Notes under the pieces: generated by a model
The model's input: only the letters and a program-made list of their open reading frames with translations
Databases searched by the model: none
Told to the model about the DNA's origin: nothing
Part shown: piece after piece, positions 20,674-28,411 of the stretch
How positions within the stretch are numbered: the first letter of the stretch is position 1
Layout of the letters: every line of letters begins with the position of its first letter
Made by a program: the position numbers and the translations under genes
Source of the DNA: VGRW01 sp041498295
Lineage (GTDB): Bacteria > Myxococcota_A > UBA9160 > SZUA-336
NCBI GenBank assembly: GCA_041498295.1
Contig: JBGQIB010000002.1
Coordinates: 1 to 64,000 of the forward strand
Reading direction: 5' to 3'
DNA length: 64,000 bases

Positions 20674-21216
20674 GTGACCGCCTCCGAAACGAATCTCCAG
20701 GAGATCAAAGCGCTCGCGCGCGTGATCGACCGAGTCGACTACTACCGGCTGCTGAAGCTCGAGCAGGGCGCGAACGCCGATGCGCTGCGCAGCGCGTATC
20801 ACGACGCGCGCCGCCGCTTCCATCCCGACGCATACCTCGCTCAGCCCGACGACGTGCGCGACGCGGTCGACGTGATCGCTCGCCGCATCACCGAGGGCTA
20901 CATGGTGCTGCGTGATCGCACGCGCCGCGCGGCGTACGACTCCGCGCTCTCGAGCGGTCAGCTCCGCTACAACCCGGAGCTCGAGCAGGAGAAGCGCACC
21001 GAGGCCGACGCGGCGCGCGGCACCACGCCGAACGGTAAACGCTATTTCACCCTGCACGTCGAAGCCGAGCGCGCGGGAGATCTCGTGAAGGCGCACGCGC
21101 ACCTGAAGACCGCGGTCACGTTCGAGCCGAAGAACGCCGCGCTGCGGGCCAAGCTCGACGCGGTCGAGGCGCAGCTCAAAGAGATCCGGAAGAAGGCGAA
21201 GCCCACGATCGTTTGA
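20674..21216 (+). CDS. Small J-domain protein, partner of the adjacent Hsp70
   Basis: A 180-residue protein starting at GTG. The J domain occupies about residues 20-90: YYRLLKLEQGANADALRSAYHDARRRFHPDAY, with the essential HPD tripeptide, and a helix IV ending LRDRTRRAAYD. The remaining 90 residues look like a pair of TPR-like helices (RYFTLHVEAERAGDLVKAHAHLK, AVTFEPKNAALRAKL). There is no Gly/Phe region or zinc finger, so it is a class C J protein. Its place directly behind an atypical Hsp70 gene makes it the likely dedicated ATPase stimulator and client carrier for that chaperone. Confidence 0.85.
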   Translation: MTASETNLQEIKALARVIDRVDYYRLLKLEQGANADALRSAYHDARRRFHPDAYLAQPDDVRDAVDVIARRITEGYMVLRDRTRRAAYDSALSSGQLRYNPELEQEKRTEADAARGTTPNGKRYFTLHVEAERAGDLVKAHAHLKTAVTFEPKNAALRAKLDAVEAQLKEIRKKAKPTIV

Positions 21217-21273
21217 CCCGCCCATCGGCGGTGGCGCAGAATCGACGCCGTTTTCCTGTCGTCGAGGTGCGTC

Positions 21274-21708
21274 ATGAGCGAGGCTGTCGCGGCTGCGAAG
21301 AAGCCGCTTCCCGTAGTTCCTTTTCTGAAAATCCCCGAGAAGGGCGAGCCCTATCTCGAAGGCCTGCGCTGTAGCGCATGTAAAGCCGTGTTCCTCGGAG
21401 CACGCGACGTGTGCGCGAAGTGCGGTGCGCGCAAACAGCTCGATCCGCTCCGGCTCTCCAACAAGGGTGAGCTCTACGTGTACTCGATCACGTACCGCTC
21501 GTTCCCGGGCGTCGAGACACCCTACGTCTCCGCGGTGGTCGATCTCGACGGCGGCGGAACCGTGAAGGGCAATCTGATCGGCATCGAGCCCGACCCCAAG
21601 AAGATCAAGATGGGGATGAGGGTCGACGTCGTCTACCAGGTTGCCCCGCGCAAGGACCGCGAAGGCAACGAGTATCTCACTTACTACTTCCAGCCAGCCA
21701 AGAGCTGA
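21274..21708 (+). CDS. DUF35-type zinc-ribbon/OB-fold protein
   Basis: A 144-residue protein of the DUF35 (Zn-ribbon plus OB-fold) family. The rubredoxin-like ribbon is visible as CSACKAVFLGARDVCAKCG (four cysteines), and the OB fold as GELYVYSITYRSFPG and PYVSAVVDLDGGGTVKGNLIG. Such proteins form complexes with the thiolase encoded next to them; in characterised cases the pair handles acetoacetyl-CoA/HMG-CoA chemistry or the retro-aldol step of sterol side-chain degradation. The thiolase gene starts 15 bases downstream, so they are one operon. Confidence 0.87.
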   Translation: MSEAVAAAKKPLPVVPFLKIPEKGEPYLEGLRCSACKAVFLGARDVCAKCGARKQLDPLRLSNKGELYVYSITYRSFPGVETPYVSAVVDLDGGGTVKGNLIGIEPDPKKIKMGMRVDVVYQVAPRKDREGNEYLTYYFQPAKS

Positions 21709-21723
21709 GAGGGGGAAACGAGC

Positions 21724-22875
21724 ATGAGCGACGTCTACATCCTCGGCACGGACATGATCAAGTTCGGAAAGTTTCCGGACCGCAGCGTGCCGCAGATCGG
21801 CGCTGAAGCCGCCCTGCTCGCGCTCGACGACGCCGGCCTCACGATTCACGACATGGAGGCGCTCTACTGCGGCAACCTGATGCAGGCGAACGCGATGGTC
21901 GGCCAGCGCATCCTGCAGCAGATCGGCCAGACCGGAATTCCCGTCGTGAACTGCGCGAACGCGTGCGCGACCGGCGCGACCGCGTTCCGCGAAGGCTGGA
22001 CCGCGATCAAAGCCGGCCTGTATGACCTCGTGCTGTGCGTCGGCGTGGAGCAGATGGCCGGCGCCGGCTTGCTCGGTGGTGGCGGCGGCAGCGGAAAGGG
22101 CATTCCGACCGAGGGCCTGCTCGGCTCGGGCACGATGCCCGCCGTGTTCGCGGAAGCAGGCATGGAGCACGCGCGCAAGTACGGCACCACCTTCGAGCAG
22201 TTCGCGAAGGTGTCGGTGAAGAATCACTGGCACTCCACGATGAACCCGAAGGCGCGCTACCAGATCGAGACGCCGCTCGAGGAAGTCATGAACGCCGAGA
22301 TGATCTCGTACCCGAACACGAAGCTGATGTGCTCGGTGAACGTGGACGGCTCGGCCGCAGCGGTGCTCGCGAGCGAGAAGATGGCCAAGAAGCTCGGGCT
22401 GAAGCGCGCGGTGAAGGTGAAAGCGTCGATCCTCACGAGCGATCGCTTCACGCAGCGCGACCTCACCATGCCCGACGTCAACACCTGCACGCGCGAGGCC
22501 GCGAAGAAGGCCTACGAGATGTCCGGCGTCGGTCCCGAGGACATCAACCTGATCGAGCTGCACGACTGCTTCGCGACGGCAGAGATCCTCCACTACGAGA
22601 ACCTCGGCATCTGCAAGGACGGCGAGGCCGGACGCCTGATCGACGAGAAGCAAACGTACCTCGGCGGACGCATCCCGGTGAACGTTTCGGGCGGGCTCCT
22701 GTCCAAGGGACATCCGCTCGGCGCGACCGGCATCGCGAACATCTACGAAGTCACCACGCACCTGCGCGGTGAAGCCGGCAAGCGCCAGGTGCAGGACGCG
22801 CGGCACGGACTCACTCACGTGATCGGTCTGGGCTCCGCCTGCGCCATCCACGTGCTCGAGAAAGTCAGCGCCTGA
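21724..22875 (+). CDS. Thiolase (SCP-x/acetyl-CoA acyltransferase-like), DUF35 partner
   Basis: A 383-residue thiolase-fold enzyme. The nucleophilic cysteine lies in VNCANACATGATAF, the catalytic His region in LIELHDCFATAE, and the C-terminal glycine-rich GGLLSKGHPLGATG is the thiolase signature. The protein is the SCP-x/lipid-transfer type often found with DUF35 proteins, acting on branched or polycyclic acyl-CoA. A GGGGGA-like Shine-Dalgarno sequence (GAGAGGGGGAAAC) precedes the ATG. The exact substrate is not shown by sequence. An aldehyde dehydrogenase and elsewhere an acyl-CoA dehydrogenase suggest acyl-CoA catabolism. Confidence 0.88.
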   Translation: MSDVYILGTDMIKFGKFPDRSVPQIGAEAALLALDDAGLTIHDMEALYCGNLMQANAMVGQRILQQIGQTGIPVVNCANACATGATAFREGWTAIKAGLYDLVLCVGVEQMAGAGLLGGGGGSGKGIPTEGLLGSGTMPAVFAEAGMEHARKYGTTFEQFAKVSVKNHWHSTMNPKARYQIETPLEEVMNAEMISYPNTKLMCSVNVDGSAAAVLASEKMAKKLGLKRAVKVKASILTSDRFTQRDLTMPDVNTCTREAAKKAYEMSGVGPEDINLIELHDCFATAEILHYENLGICKDGEAGRLIDEKQTYLGGRIPVNVSGGLLSKGHPLGATGIANIYEVTTHLRGEAGKRQVQDARHGLTHVIGLGSACAIHVLEKVSA

Positions 22876-22879
22876 TCGA

Positions 22880-22907
22880 CTACGCTCGGCTTCGCCTCGC
22901 TGCGCGC
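22880..22907 (-). repeat. Dispersed repeat, copy C (diverged, inverted)
   Basis: On the minus strand this matches 25 of 28 bases of the 31-bp repeat seen at 17803 and 28361. It lies directly behind the thiolase stop codon. Confidence 0.55.
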
Positions 22908-22926
22908 TCGCTTCGCGAGCTTGCGC

Positions 22927-22956
22927 GCCGGCCGCGAAGGCGGTTTCGCGTCCGGC
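22927..22956. repeat. Imperfect 12-bp hairpin between thiolase and aldehyde dehydrogenase genes
   Basis: GCCGGCCGCGAA, six bases, TTCGCGTCCGGC: 11 of 12 positions pair. There is no T run. It could attenuate or protect the transcript between the two genes, or simply belong to the repeat next to it. Confidence 0.6.
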
Positions 22957-22990
22957 GGTCCTACTAACCCGCGGCAGATAGGAGACGGAA

Positions 22991-24397
22991 ATGTCTGACT
23001 ACACGATGACGATCGATGGGAAGGCCGAGTCCGCTCAGGGGACGTTCGGCGTGATCAATCCCGCGACGGAGGACATCTTCGCGCGTCCGCCCGAGTGCAC
23101 GCGCGCGCAGCTCGACGCCGCGATGGAGTCGTCGCAGACCGCCTATCGCTCCTGGAGCAAGGACGAAGCGCGCCGGCGCCAGTCACTGCTCGACATCGGC
23201 GCCGCGATCCAAGCGCGCGGTGCGGAGATCGCCCCGCTTCTGACTCAGGAGCAGGGCAAGCCCGTCGACAAGGCGATGTACGAGGTGGTCGGCTCCTCGA
23301 TCTGGTTCCAGTACACCGCCTCGCTGCAGATTCCGATCGAGACAATTCAGGATAACGAGCAGAGCCGGATCGAGATCCACCGCCGCCCGCTCGGCGTCGT
23401 GGCGGCCATCACGCCCTGGAACTTCCCGCTCATGCTCGCGGTATGGAAGATCGCGCCGGCGCTGCTCGCCGGAAACACCGTCGTGATCAAGCCCTCGCCA
23501 TACACACCGCTCACGACCTTGAAGCTCGGGGAGATTCTGCGCAGCGTGCTTCCGCCGGGAGTCGTGAACGTGGTCTCGGGCGGGAACGAGCTCGGCGGTT
23601 GGATGACGAGTCACCCGGTGCCGCGCAAGATCTCGTTCACCGGCTCGGTCGCGACCGGCAAGCGGGTCGCGGCGGCGGCGGCACCCGATCTCAAGCGCAC
23701 CACGCTCGAGCTCGGCGGCAACGACGCGGCGATCGTGCTCGACGACGTCGACGTGAAGTCGACCGCGCAGAAGATCTTCTGGGGCGCGTTCGAGAACTCC
23801 GGCCAGATCTGCAGCGCGATCAAGCGCGTGTACGTGCCCGAGAACCTGTACGGCGCGCTCGTCAGCGAGCTGACGGAGATCGCGAAGACGGTGAAGGTCG
23901 GGAACGGCCTCGAGGCGGGCATGCAGCTCGGCCCCATCAACAACAAGATGCAGTTCGAGCGCGTGAAGGAGCTGATCGAGGACGCGCGCAAGTCCGGCGC
24001 GCGCGTCGTCACCGGCGGCCAGTCGCTCTCCGCGAAGGGCTACTTCATCGCGCCCACGATCGTGTCCGAGATCAGCGACGGCACGCGCCTGGTCGACGAG
24101 GAGCAGTTCGGACCCGCGCTGCCGGTGATCCCATACCGCAAGGTCGAGGACGCGATCGAGCGCGCGAACGCGACTCACTACGGGCTCTCGGGCTCGGTGT
24201 GGTCGGCGAACGCGGAGAAGGCGGCCGACGTCGCGCGGCAGCTCGAGTGCGGCACGGCCTGGGTGAACCAACACCTGGCGATCGCCCCGAACCTTCCGTT
24301 CGGCGGCGCCAAGTGGTCGGGAATCGGCGTCGAGAACGGACCCTGGGGCCTACTCGGCTTCACCGAGATTCAGGTGGTCAACATCTCGAAGGTCTGA
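22991..24397 (+). CDS. NAD(P)-dependent aldehyde dehydrogenase
   Basis: A 468-residue class 3-type ALDH. The cofactor-site phrases are AITPWNFPLMLAVWKIAPAL and IKPSPYTPL; the general base Glu lies in TTLELGGNDAAIV and the catalytic Cys in ENSGQICSAIKRVYVP. The family end FGGAKWSGIGVENGPWGL is intact. It oxidises an aldehyde to the acid in the cytoplasm. The start ATG has GGAGACGGAA upstream. The hairpin between it and the thiolase argues for at least partly separate expression. Substrate unknown. Confidence 0.9.
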   Translation: MSDYTMTIDGKAESAQGTFGVINPATEDIFARPPECTRAQLDAAMESSQTAYRSWSKDEARRRQSLLDIGAAIQARGAEIAPLLTQEQGKPVDKAMYEVVGSSIWFQYTASLQIPIETIQDNEQSRIEIHRRPLGVVAAITPWNFPLMLAVWKIAPALLAGNTVVIKPSPYTPLTTLKLGEILRSVLPPGVVNVVSGGNELGGWMTSHPVPRKISFTGSVATGKRVAAAAAPDLKRTTLELGGNDAAIVLDDVDVKSTAQKIFWGAFENSGQICSAIKRVYVPENLYGALVSELTEIAKTVKVGNGLEAGMQLGPINNKMQFERVKELIEDARKSGARVVTGGQSLSAKGYFIAPTIVSEISDGTRLVDEEQFGPALPVIPYRKVEDAIERANATHYGLSGSVWSANAEKAADVARQLECGTAWVNQHLAIAPNLPFGGAKWSGIGVENGPWGLLGFTEIQVVNISKV

Positions 24398-24418
24398 AGC
24401 CAGTTCGCGCAGGTCAGG

Positions 24419-24521
24419 AATAGGCCGGGGCTTCGGCGGGCGCCTCCTCGTGGGTCCCTTCTCGCTCGCGGACTCGCTGCGAAACCCACTCGTCGGCATC
24501 CCGCCGAAGCCCCGGCCTATT
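24419..24521. repeat. Hairpin element 1 (22-bp perfect terminal inverted repeat)
   Basis: Arms 24419-24440 (starting AATAGGCCGGGGCTTCGG) and 24500-24521 are perfect reverse complements. The 59-base loop carries an inner 6-bp stem GTGGGT/ACCCAC. The loop and inner arm sequence (24441-24506) recurs inverted at 24860-24925 inside element 2, but the outer stem there is a different sequence. Confidence 0.8.
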
Positions 24522-24545
24522 GCTGACTCGAGCACGCGGTCACTC

Positions 24546-25046
24546 ATGTCTAAGTGGGTATCGGCGGTTCTCATTGTTCAACTCGTGCCCGCCCTAGTCG
24601 TCCACGCGGACTCTCCCAGCCGTCCAGCGTTCAACTATCTCGTTTGTGCCAGGTCAACTGGTTCTGAAGATTTGGGCAGAAGCCTCCTCGCTCGGGATCT
24701 TCTCGACGGTCACCCGATGCAAAGGACCGCATCCGGCTACATCTGGGGACAGCCTCTGGGTTTCGATCCAACGCAGTCCTTGTGCCGATTCCATGATGTC
24801 GAGCAGAAGCTTGCGGCTGACTTTCCGATGCCGGCATCGCTGAGCCGCAGCTCGCGCGTCGGCCGGACACCGACGAGTGGGTCTCGCAGCGAGTCCGCGA
24901 GCGAGAAGGGACCCTCGAGAAGGCGCCGGCCGGAGCGCGAGCGGCGAGTCACTACGAGGCCGCTCGAGGCTCGTGAAGATCAGCGCGCCTCGTGTGACTC
25001 ACCGAGGCGCGCTTCTCTTTTCAGCAACCGTAAAAGGCGTCCATGA
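24546..25046 (+). CDS. Possible small secreted protein (doubtful)
   Basis: An in-frame ATG opens a frame whose first residues look like a signal peptide (MSKWVSAVLIVQLVPALVVHA, cleavable after VHA). The next 70 residues have no family I recognise, and the last third reads straight through hairpin element 2 into Arg/Ser-rich sequence and past the end of the neighbouring convergent gene, which argues against that part being protein. The stretch is visibly less GC-rich than its neighbours. It may be the remnant of a transferred gene. I give it only as something seen. Confidence 0.2.
   Translation: MSKWVSAVLIVQLVPALVVHADSPSRPAFNYLVCARSTGSEDLGRSLLARDLLDGHPMQRTASGYIWGQPLGFDPTQSLCRFHDVEQKLAADFPMPASLSRSSRVGRTPTSGSRSESASEKGPSRRRRPERERRVTTRPLEAREDQRASCDSPRRASLFSNRKRRP
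24851..24941. repeat. Hairpin element 2 (same loop as element 1, different stem)
   Basis: Arms CTCGCGCGTCGGCCGG (24851-24866) and CCGGCCGGAGCGCGAG (24926-24941) pair at 14 of 16 positions. The interior is an inverted copy of 24441-24506 (about 59 of 66 bases; the central 46 differ at one). The inner stem GGGTC/GACCC is kept. Confidence 0.75.
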
Positions 25047-26178
25047 GCGCCTGCGGGCGCTCGTCGACGGAAATGCTGCTGCTCATGCGGTTGGTGACGT
25101 AGCCGAAGCCGACGCGCGCGCTCGGGTCGGCGAAGCCGAGGCCGCCGCCGGCGCCGGGATGCCCGAACGCGGCGGGATTCGGACCGAAGGCGAAGCCGGC
25201 GACACCTTGCTGTGTCAGCCAGTAACCCAGCCCCATGCGGATCGGGACACCGAGCAGCGCGTCGGTTCCCTCGACCTCGAGCGCGCGCGCACGTTCGACG
25301 CCCGCGGGCGAGAGGACGCACAGGCCGTCGACCTCGCCACCCCGCGCGAGCGCGCCGTAGATGCGCGCAAGCGCCGCTGCGCTGCCATGGCCATTGATCG
25401 CGGGTATCTCGGCGCGCCGGTGCGCGGGAGTGTTGTGATCGCCGGTGCCGCTCGGGTTCACGAACGCGAGCATCAGCAGCGGCGGCTCGCCCGGCGACGC
25501 GCCGCTGAACGCCTTCGCGACCTCGGGCGGCGGCGCGAGCGGGGTGATGTCGGCGGCGCGCTTCTCCTCTGCGGGGCCGAGGCCGATGTGGAAATCCGCG
25601 CCCAGCGGCGCCGCGATCTCCTCGCGGAAGAAGCGGCCGAGGCTTCGGCCGTCGATCCGCCGCACGAGCTCGCCGACGAGCCAGCCGAACGTCATCGGGT
25701 GATAGCCGACCGTCCCCGGCTCGATCCACGGCTCGGCGGCAGCGAGCGCGCCACACATCGCGTTCCAGTCGTAGAGTGTCTCGGGCGGGAGCAGAGTCCG
25801 GAGCGCCTGCAGCCCCGCGCGGTGGGAGAGCAGCCAGCGCACGGAGATCGCGCCCTTCCCGGCTTGCGCGAACTCGGGCCAGTAGCGCGCGACCGGAACG
25901 TCGAGCTCGAGGGCGCCGCGATCCAGCAGCCGGTGCGCGCACAGCGCGGTCATGCCCTTGGTGACCGAGTACACGTGCGAGATCGTGTCGGCGGTCCAGG
26001 GGCGGCTGCGCGCGGGATCGGCCCAGCCGGCGAACAGGTCGACGACCGGCTCGCCGTCGACGCTGATCGCGACGGCGGCGCCGATCTCGCTGCCCAAGCG
26101 GAACTGCTCGGCGAAGACGTCCCGCACTTTGGCGTAGCGGGGATGGACGCGACCCTGGATCTCGACGGGGGTGGGCAC
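25021..26178 (-). CDS. Beta-lactamase-fold serine hydrolase/esterase
   Basis: A 385-residue class C beta-lactamase-fold enzyme (EstB/PBP4*-like). The catalytic SxxK is YSVTKGMTALCAHRL; the tyrosine motif is in the GTVGYHPMTFGWLVGELVRR region (YxM/N position); and the third motif HPGAGGGLGFADP is the HxG/KTG equivalent. There is no signal peptide, so it is probably a cytoplasmic esterase. I choose the GTG at 26178 because AAGGAG stands 4-9 bases upstream; the in-frame extension to 26232 crosses a palindromic operator. It is divergent from a MerR-type regulator that probably controls it. Confidence 0.85.
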   Translation of the reverse strand: MPTPVEIQGRVHPRYAKVRDVFAEQFRLGSEIGAAVAISVDGEPVVDLFAGWADPARSRPWTADTISHVYSVTKGMTALCAHRLLDRGALELDVPVARYWPEFAQAGKGAISVRWLLSHRAGLQALRTLLPPETLYDWNAMCGALAAAEPWIEPGTVGYHPMTFGWLVGELVRRIDGRSLGRFFREEIAAPLGADFHIGLGPAEEKRAADITPLAPPPEVAKAFSGASPGEPPLLMLAFVNPSGTGDHNTPAHRRAEIPAINGHGSAAALARIYGALARGGEVDGLCVLSPAGVERARALEVEGTDALLGVPIRMGLGYWLTQQGVAGFAFGPNPAAFGHPGAGGGLGFADPSARVGFGYVTNRMSSSISVDERPQALMDAFYGC

Positions 26179-26194
26179 GGGGCTCCTTGGATAT

Positions 26195-26213
26195 TGGATA
26201 GATTCACTATCCA
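26195..26213. promoter_or_regulatory. Candidate operator between esterase and MerR genes
   Basis: TGGATAG, ATTCA, CTATCCA: a perfect 7-bp inverted repeat with a 5-base spacer, in an unusually AT-rich divergent promoter. A TTGGAT at 26187 and CATAAA at 26212 are 19 bases apart, the long spacing typical of MerR-controlled promoters, with the palindrome between them. Confidence 0.6.
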
Positions 26214-26261
26214 TAAAGCGGATACTAGACATGTCCGAGGTCCAAGGTCAAATTTCGCGCC

Positions 26262-26999
26262 ATGCGATTGGCCGAGCTCTCCCGGCGCGCGGGCGTCCCG
26301 CGCTCCACCATCAAGTTCTACATTCGCGAGGGCGTCCTCTCCGCCGGCGCCACGCACGCGCGGAACCAGGCGAGCTACGGCACGCAGCACCTCGAGCGCC
26401 TCGAGCTGATCCGCGCGCTGCGCGACGTGGCGGGCCTGCCGCTCGAGGTCGTGGCCCGAGTCACTGCCGAGCTCGATCGCGGTTGGGAGGGCGATCCGTT
26501 CGCCGAGGCGATGTTGGCGATGTACGCCCTGCCCTCGCGCGCCGCAGCGGCGGGCGACGAGCCCGAGCGCAAGCGCGTCGCAAAGGAAGTGCGCGCCTTC
26601 CTCCGCGCTCTGCCTTGGACCACCGACAACGAACGTCTCTTCTTCGCCGACGAGATCGCCGCCGCGGTTCTGCAGGTGCGCCGCTACCTGTACGCCGACT
26701 TCCCCGTGGCCGGCCTCGCGAAGTACGCCGAGATCGCGTGGCTCCTCTCCGAAGCCGAGTTCGCGCTCGCGCCCGGCGGTCCGGGGGTCCCGATGCGCGC
26801 GCGCGGCGACGATCTCGCCGAGCCGACGCGCCGCGCGATCCTCGGCAGCGTGCTCTTCGAGCGCATCTTCGGCGCGCTGCGCCACTGCGCCAACGCGATG
26901 CGCTCTACGCGCATCTCCACGGGTGCGGCGGTTCCCCCGGCTGCGCCTCGTCGGCTTACACGGAAACGCGTAGCGCCGCGCAAGAAGGCGAAGCGCTGA
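26262..26999 (+). CDS. MerR-family transcriptional regulator
   Basis: A 245-residue regulator. The N-terminal 75 residues are a MerR winged helix-turn-helix (MRLAELSRRAGVPRSTIKFY, then IREGVLSAG and HLERLELIRALRDVAGLPLEVV). The remaining 170 residues are a helical effector domain without a cysteine cluster, so it is not a metal sensor; it ends in a basic tail (RKRVAPRKKAKR). It is divergent from the esterase gene with a palindromic operator between them and likely represses or activates that gene. It ends one base before the convergent sufU stop. Confidence 0.85.
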   Translation: MRLAELSRRAGVPRSTIKFYIREGVLSAGATHARNQASYGTQHLERLELIRALRDVAGLPLEVVARVTAELDRGWEGDPFAEAMLAMYALPSRAAAAGDEPERKRVAKEVRAFLRALPWTTDNERLFFADEIAAAVLQVRRYLYADFPVAGLAKYAEIAWLLSEAEFALAPGGPGVPMRARGDDLAEPTRRAILGSVLFERIFGALRHCANAMRSTRISTGAAVPPAAPRRLTRKRVAPRKKAKR

Positions 27000-27000
27000 T

Positions 27001-27456
27001 CTAAGGGTTCGCGCCGAGCGCCTCCGCGAGCGCCTCCCACGCCAAGGTCGCGCAGCGCTGGCGCGACGGCAGCGACGCGACCCGGCCGAAGGCGCGCAGA
27101 CGCGGGTCGAGATCCGCGCGCGCCGGCTCCCCGCGCACCACGCGCGCAAGCGCATCGGCGCGCGCCAGCGCAGCGGCCGAAGTCTCTCCGCGCACGAGCT
27201 CCGTCATCACGCTGCCCGACGCCACGGCGATCGAGCAACCGCGCGCGCGCGAGGACACGGCCGCGATGCGCCCGCCCTCCAACTCCACCTCGACGTGAAC
27301 CTGATCACCGCAGATCGGATTCACGGCGCGCGCCTCGGAGGTCGCGTGGGCGAGCGGCGCGCGGTTGCGCGGGTTGCGGTAGTGCTCGAGGACCACGTCG
27401 CGGTAGAGCGCCTCGAGCGTGTCGCGCTCGTCCTGCGCTTCGCTCAGGTCGGGCAC
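27001..27456 (-). CDS. sufU: SufU/IscU-type iron-sulfur scaffold protein
   Basis: A 151-residue scaffold. The three cluster or zinc cysteines are in place: VNPICGDQ, RGCSIAVASGS and RCATLAWEAL, and the N terminus LYRDVVLEHYRNPRNRAPL is the IscU/SufU hallmark. It accepts sulfur from a SufS-type desulfurase to build or relay Fe-S clusters. The region between the second and third cysteine matches SufU better than IscU, which lacks that insertion. It is unusual in having no other suf gene alongside; instead it overlaps by 13 bases the end of an xdhC-family gene, with which it must be co-expressed. Confidence 0.87.
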   Translation of the reverse strand: MPDLSEAQDERDTLEALYRDVVLEHYRNPRNRAPLAHATSEARAVNPICGDQVHVEVELEGGRIAAVSSRARGCSIAVASGSVMTELVRGETSAAALARADALARVVRGEPARADLDPRLRAFGRVASLPSRQRCATLAWEALAEALGANP

Positions 27457-28316
27457 TTCGCGGACTCGAGCGGCCCCTCGGGCACCTCGACTCCAGCGTC
27501 GGTGATCTGCACGCCCTTCACCTCCATCAGCGGCCGGCCGCTCGTCCGCGCCCCCCGCGAGCGCTGGATGATCTCGGCGAAGATCGAGAGCGCAATCTCC
27601 TGCGGAGTCACTGCACCGATGTCGAGCCCGGCGGGCGCGGCCACGCGGCGCAGGAGCTCAAGCGGCACGCCGTCCTCGTGCAGTCGCTCGAGCACGAGCG
27701 CGCTCCGCTTCCGGCTCGCCACCAGCCCGACGTAGGCCGGCGACTGGCGCAGCACGCGCTGCAGGGCTTCGTAGTCGCTCTTGTGTTGCGTCGCGATCAC
27801 GACGTAGGTCTGCGCGTCGCACTCCGCCTTCGCGTAGTCGGGATCCTGCATGACGCGCACGTCCGCCTGCGGGAACGCCTCGGGCGTGGCGAGCGCGTCG
27901 TTGACGGTCGTGTGAAAGCCGAGCGCGTGCGCGAAGCCGATCAGCGTCTCCGCGATCACGCCGTGACCGAGCACGAGGAGCTTCGGAGCTTGCATCATGG
28001 CCTCGATGTAGATCTCCATGTAGCCGCCGCAGGGCATCCCGACGCCGAGCACTTCGTCGTCGAGGTCGAGCCGGATCAGGCGCGAGGACCCTTCCGCCAG
28101 CAGCTCGCGCGCCACGTCCCGCACCGTGGACTCTGCGCAGCCGCCGCCGATCCAGCCGAAGACGGTGCGCCCTTGGGCATCGATGATCGACTTCGCGCCC
28201 GGCTTCGCCGACGCGCTGCCTTCGATGCGCACCACGGTCGCGACCGCGACGTTCTCGCCCGCGCGCAGCCGCGCATCGAGAACGCTCGCGAATTCCTGGG
28301 CCGAGGCGGATCCCAT
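27444..28316 (-). CDS. XdhC/CoxI-family protein
   Basis: A 290-residue protein with both parts of the XdhC/CoxI family: the N-terminal XdhC_CoxI domain (GENVAVATVVRIEGSASAKPGAK, WIGGGCAESTV, MPCGGYMEIYIE) and the C-terminal Rossmann domain (LLVLGHGVIAETL, YVGLVASRKRS). XdhC proteins bring sulfurated molybdenum cofactor to xanthine-dehydrogenase-type enzymes. I use the ATG at 28316; a frame extension to 28358 lacks support. No molybdenum hydroxylase subunit is in the window. The gene overlaps sufU, which suggests joint maturation of a Mo/Fe-S enzyme encoded elsewhere. Confidence 0.85.
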   Translation of the reverse strand: MGSASAQEFASVLDARLRAGENVAVATVVRIEGSASAKPGAKSIIDAQGRTVFGWIGGGCAESTVRDVARELLAEGSSRLIRLDLDDEVLGVGMPCGGYMEIYIEAMMQAPKLLVLGHGVIAETLIGFAHALGFHTTVNDALATPEAFPQADVRVMQDPDYAKAECDAQTYVVIATQHKSDYEALQRVLRQSPAYVGLVASRKRSALVLERLHEDGVPLELLRRVAAPAGLDIGAVTPQEIALSIFAEIIQRSRGARTSGRPLMEVKGVQITDAGVEVPEGPLESAKCPT

Positions 28317-28360
28317 GGAGGCCAGTCTAGACGGAACGGTCAACGTCCGCGACCGCAAGC

Positions 28361-28391
28361 GAAGCGCGCAGTGAGGCGTAGCCGAACGAAG
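28361..28391 (+). repeat. Dispersed 31-bp repeat, copy B
   Basis: Identical to copy A (17803-17833) at 30 of 31 positions. It sits in the divergent gap between the xdhC-family gene and the cytochrome gene. Confidence 0.7.
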
Positions 28392-28411
28392 TAATTTAGG
28401 ATCGAGGAACG

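Noticed and set aside
24450..24952. Short frames starting with a GPFSLADSLR-type peptide on both strands
   Set aside because: They are translations of the hairpin element interior, present on opposite strands in the two copies; not protein genes.
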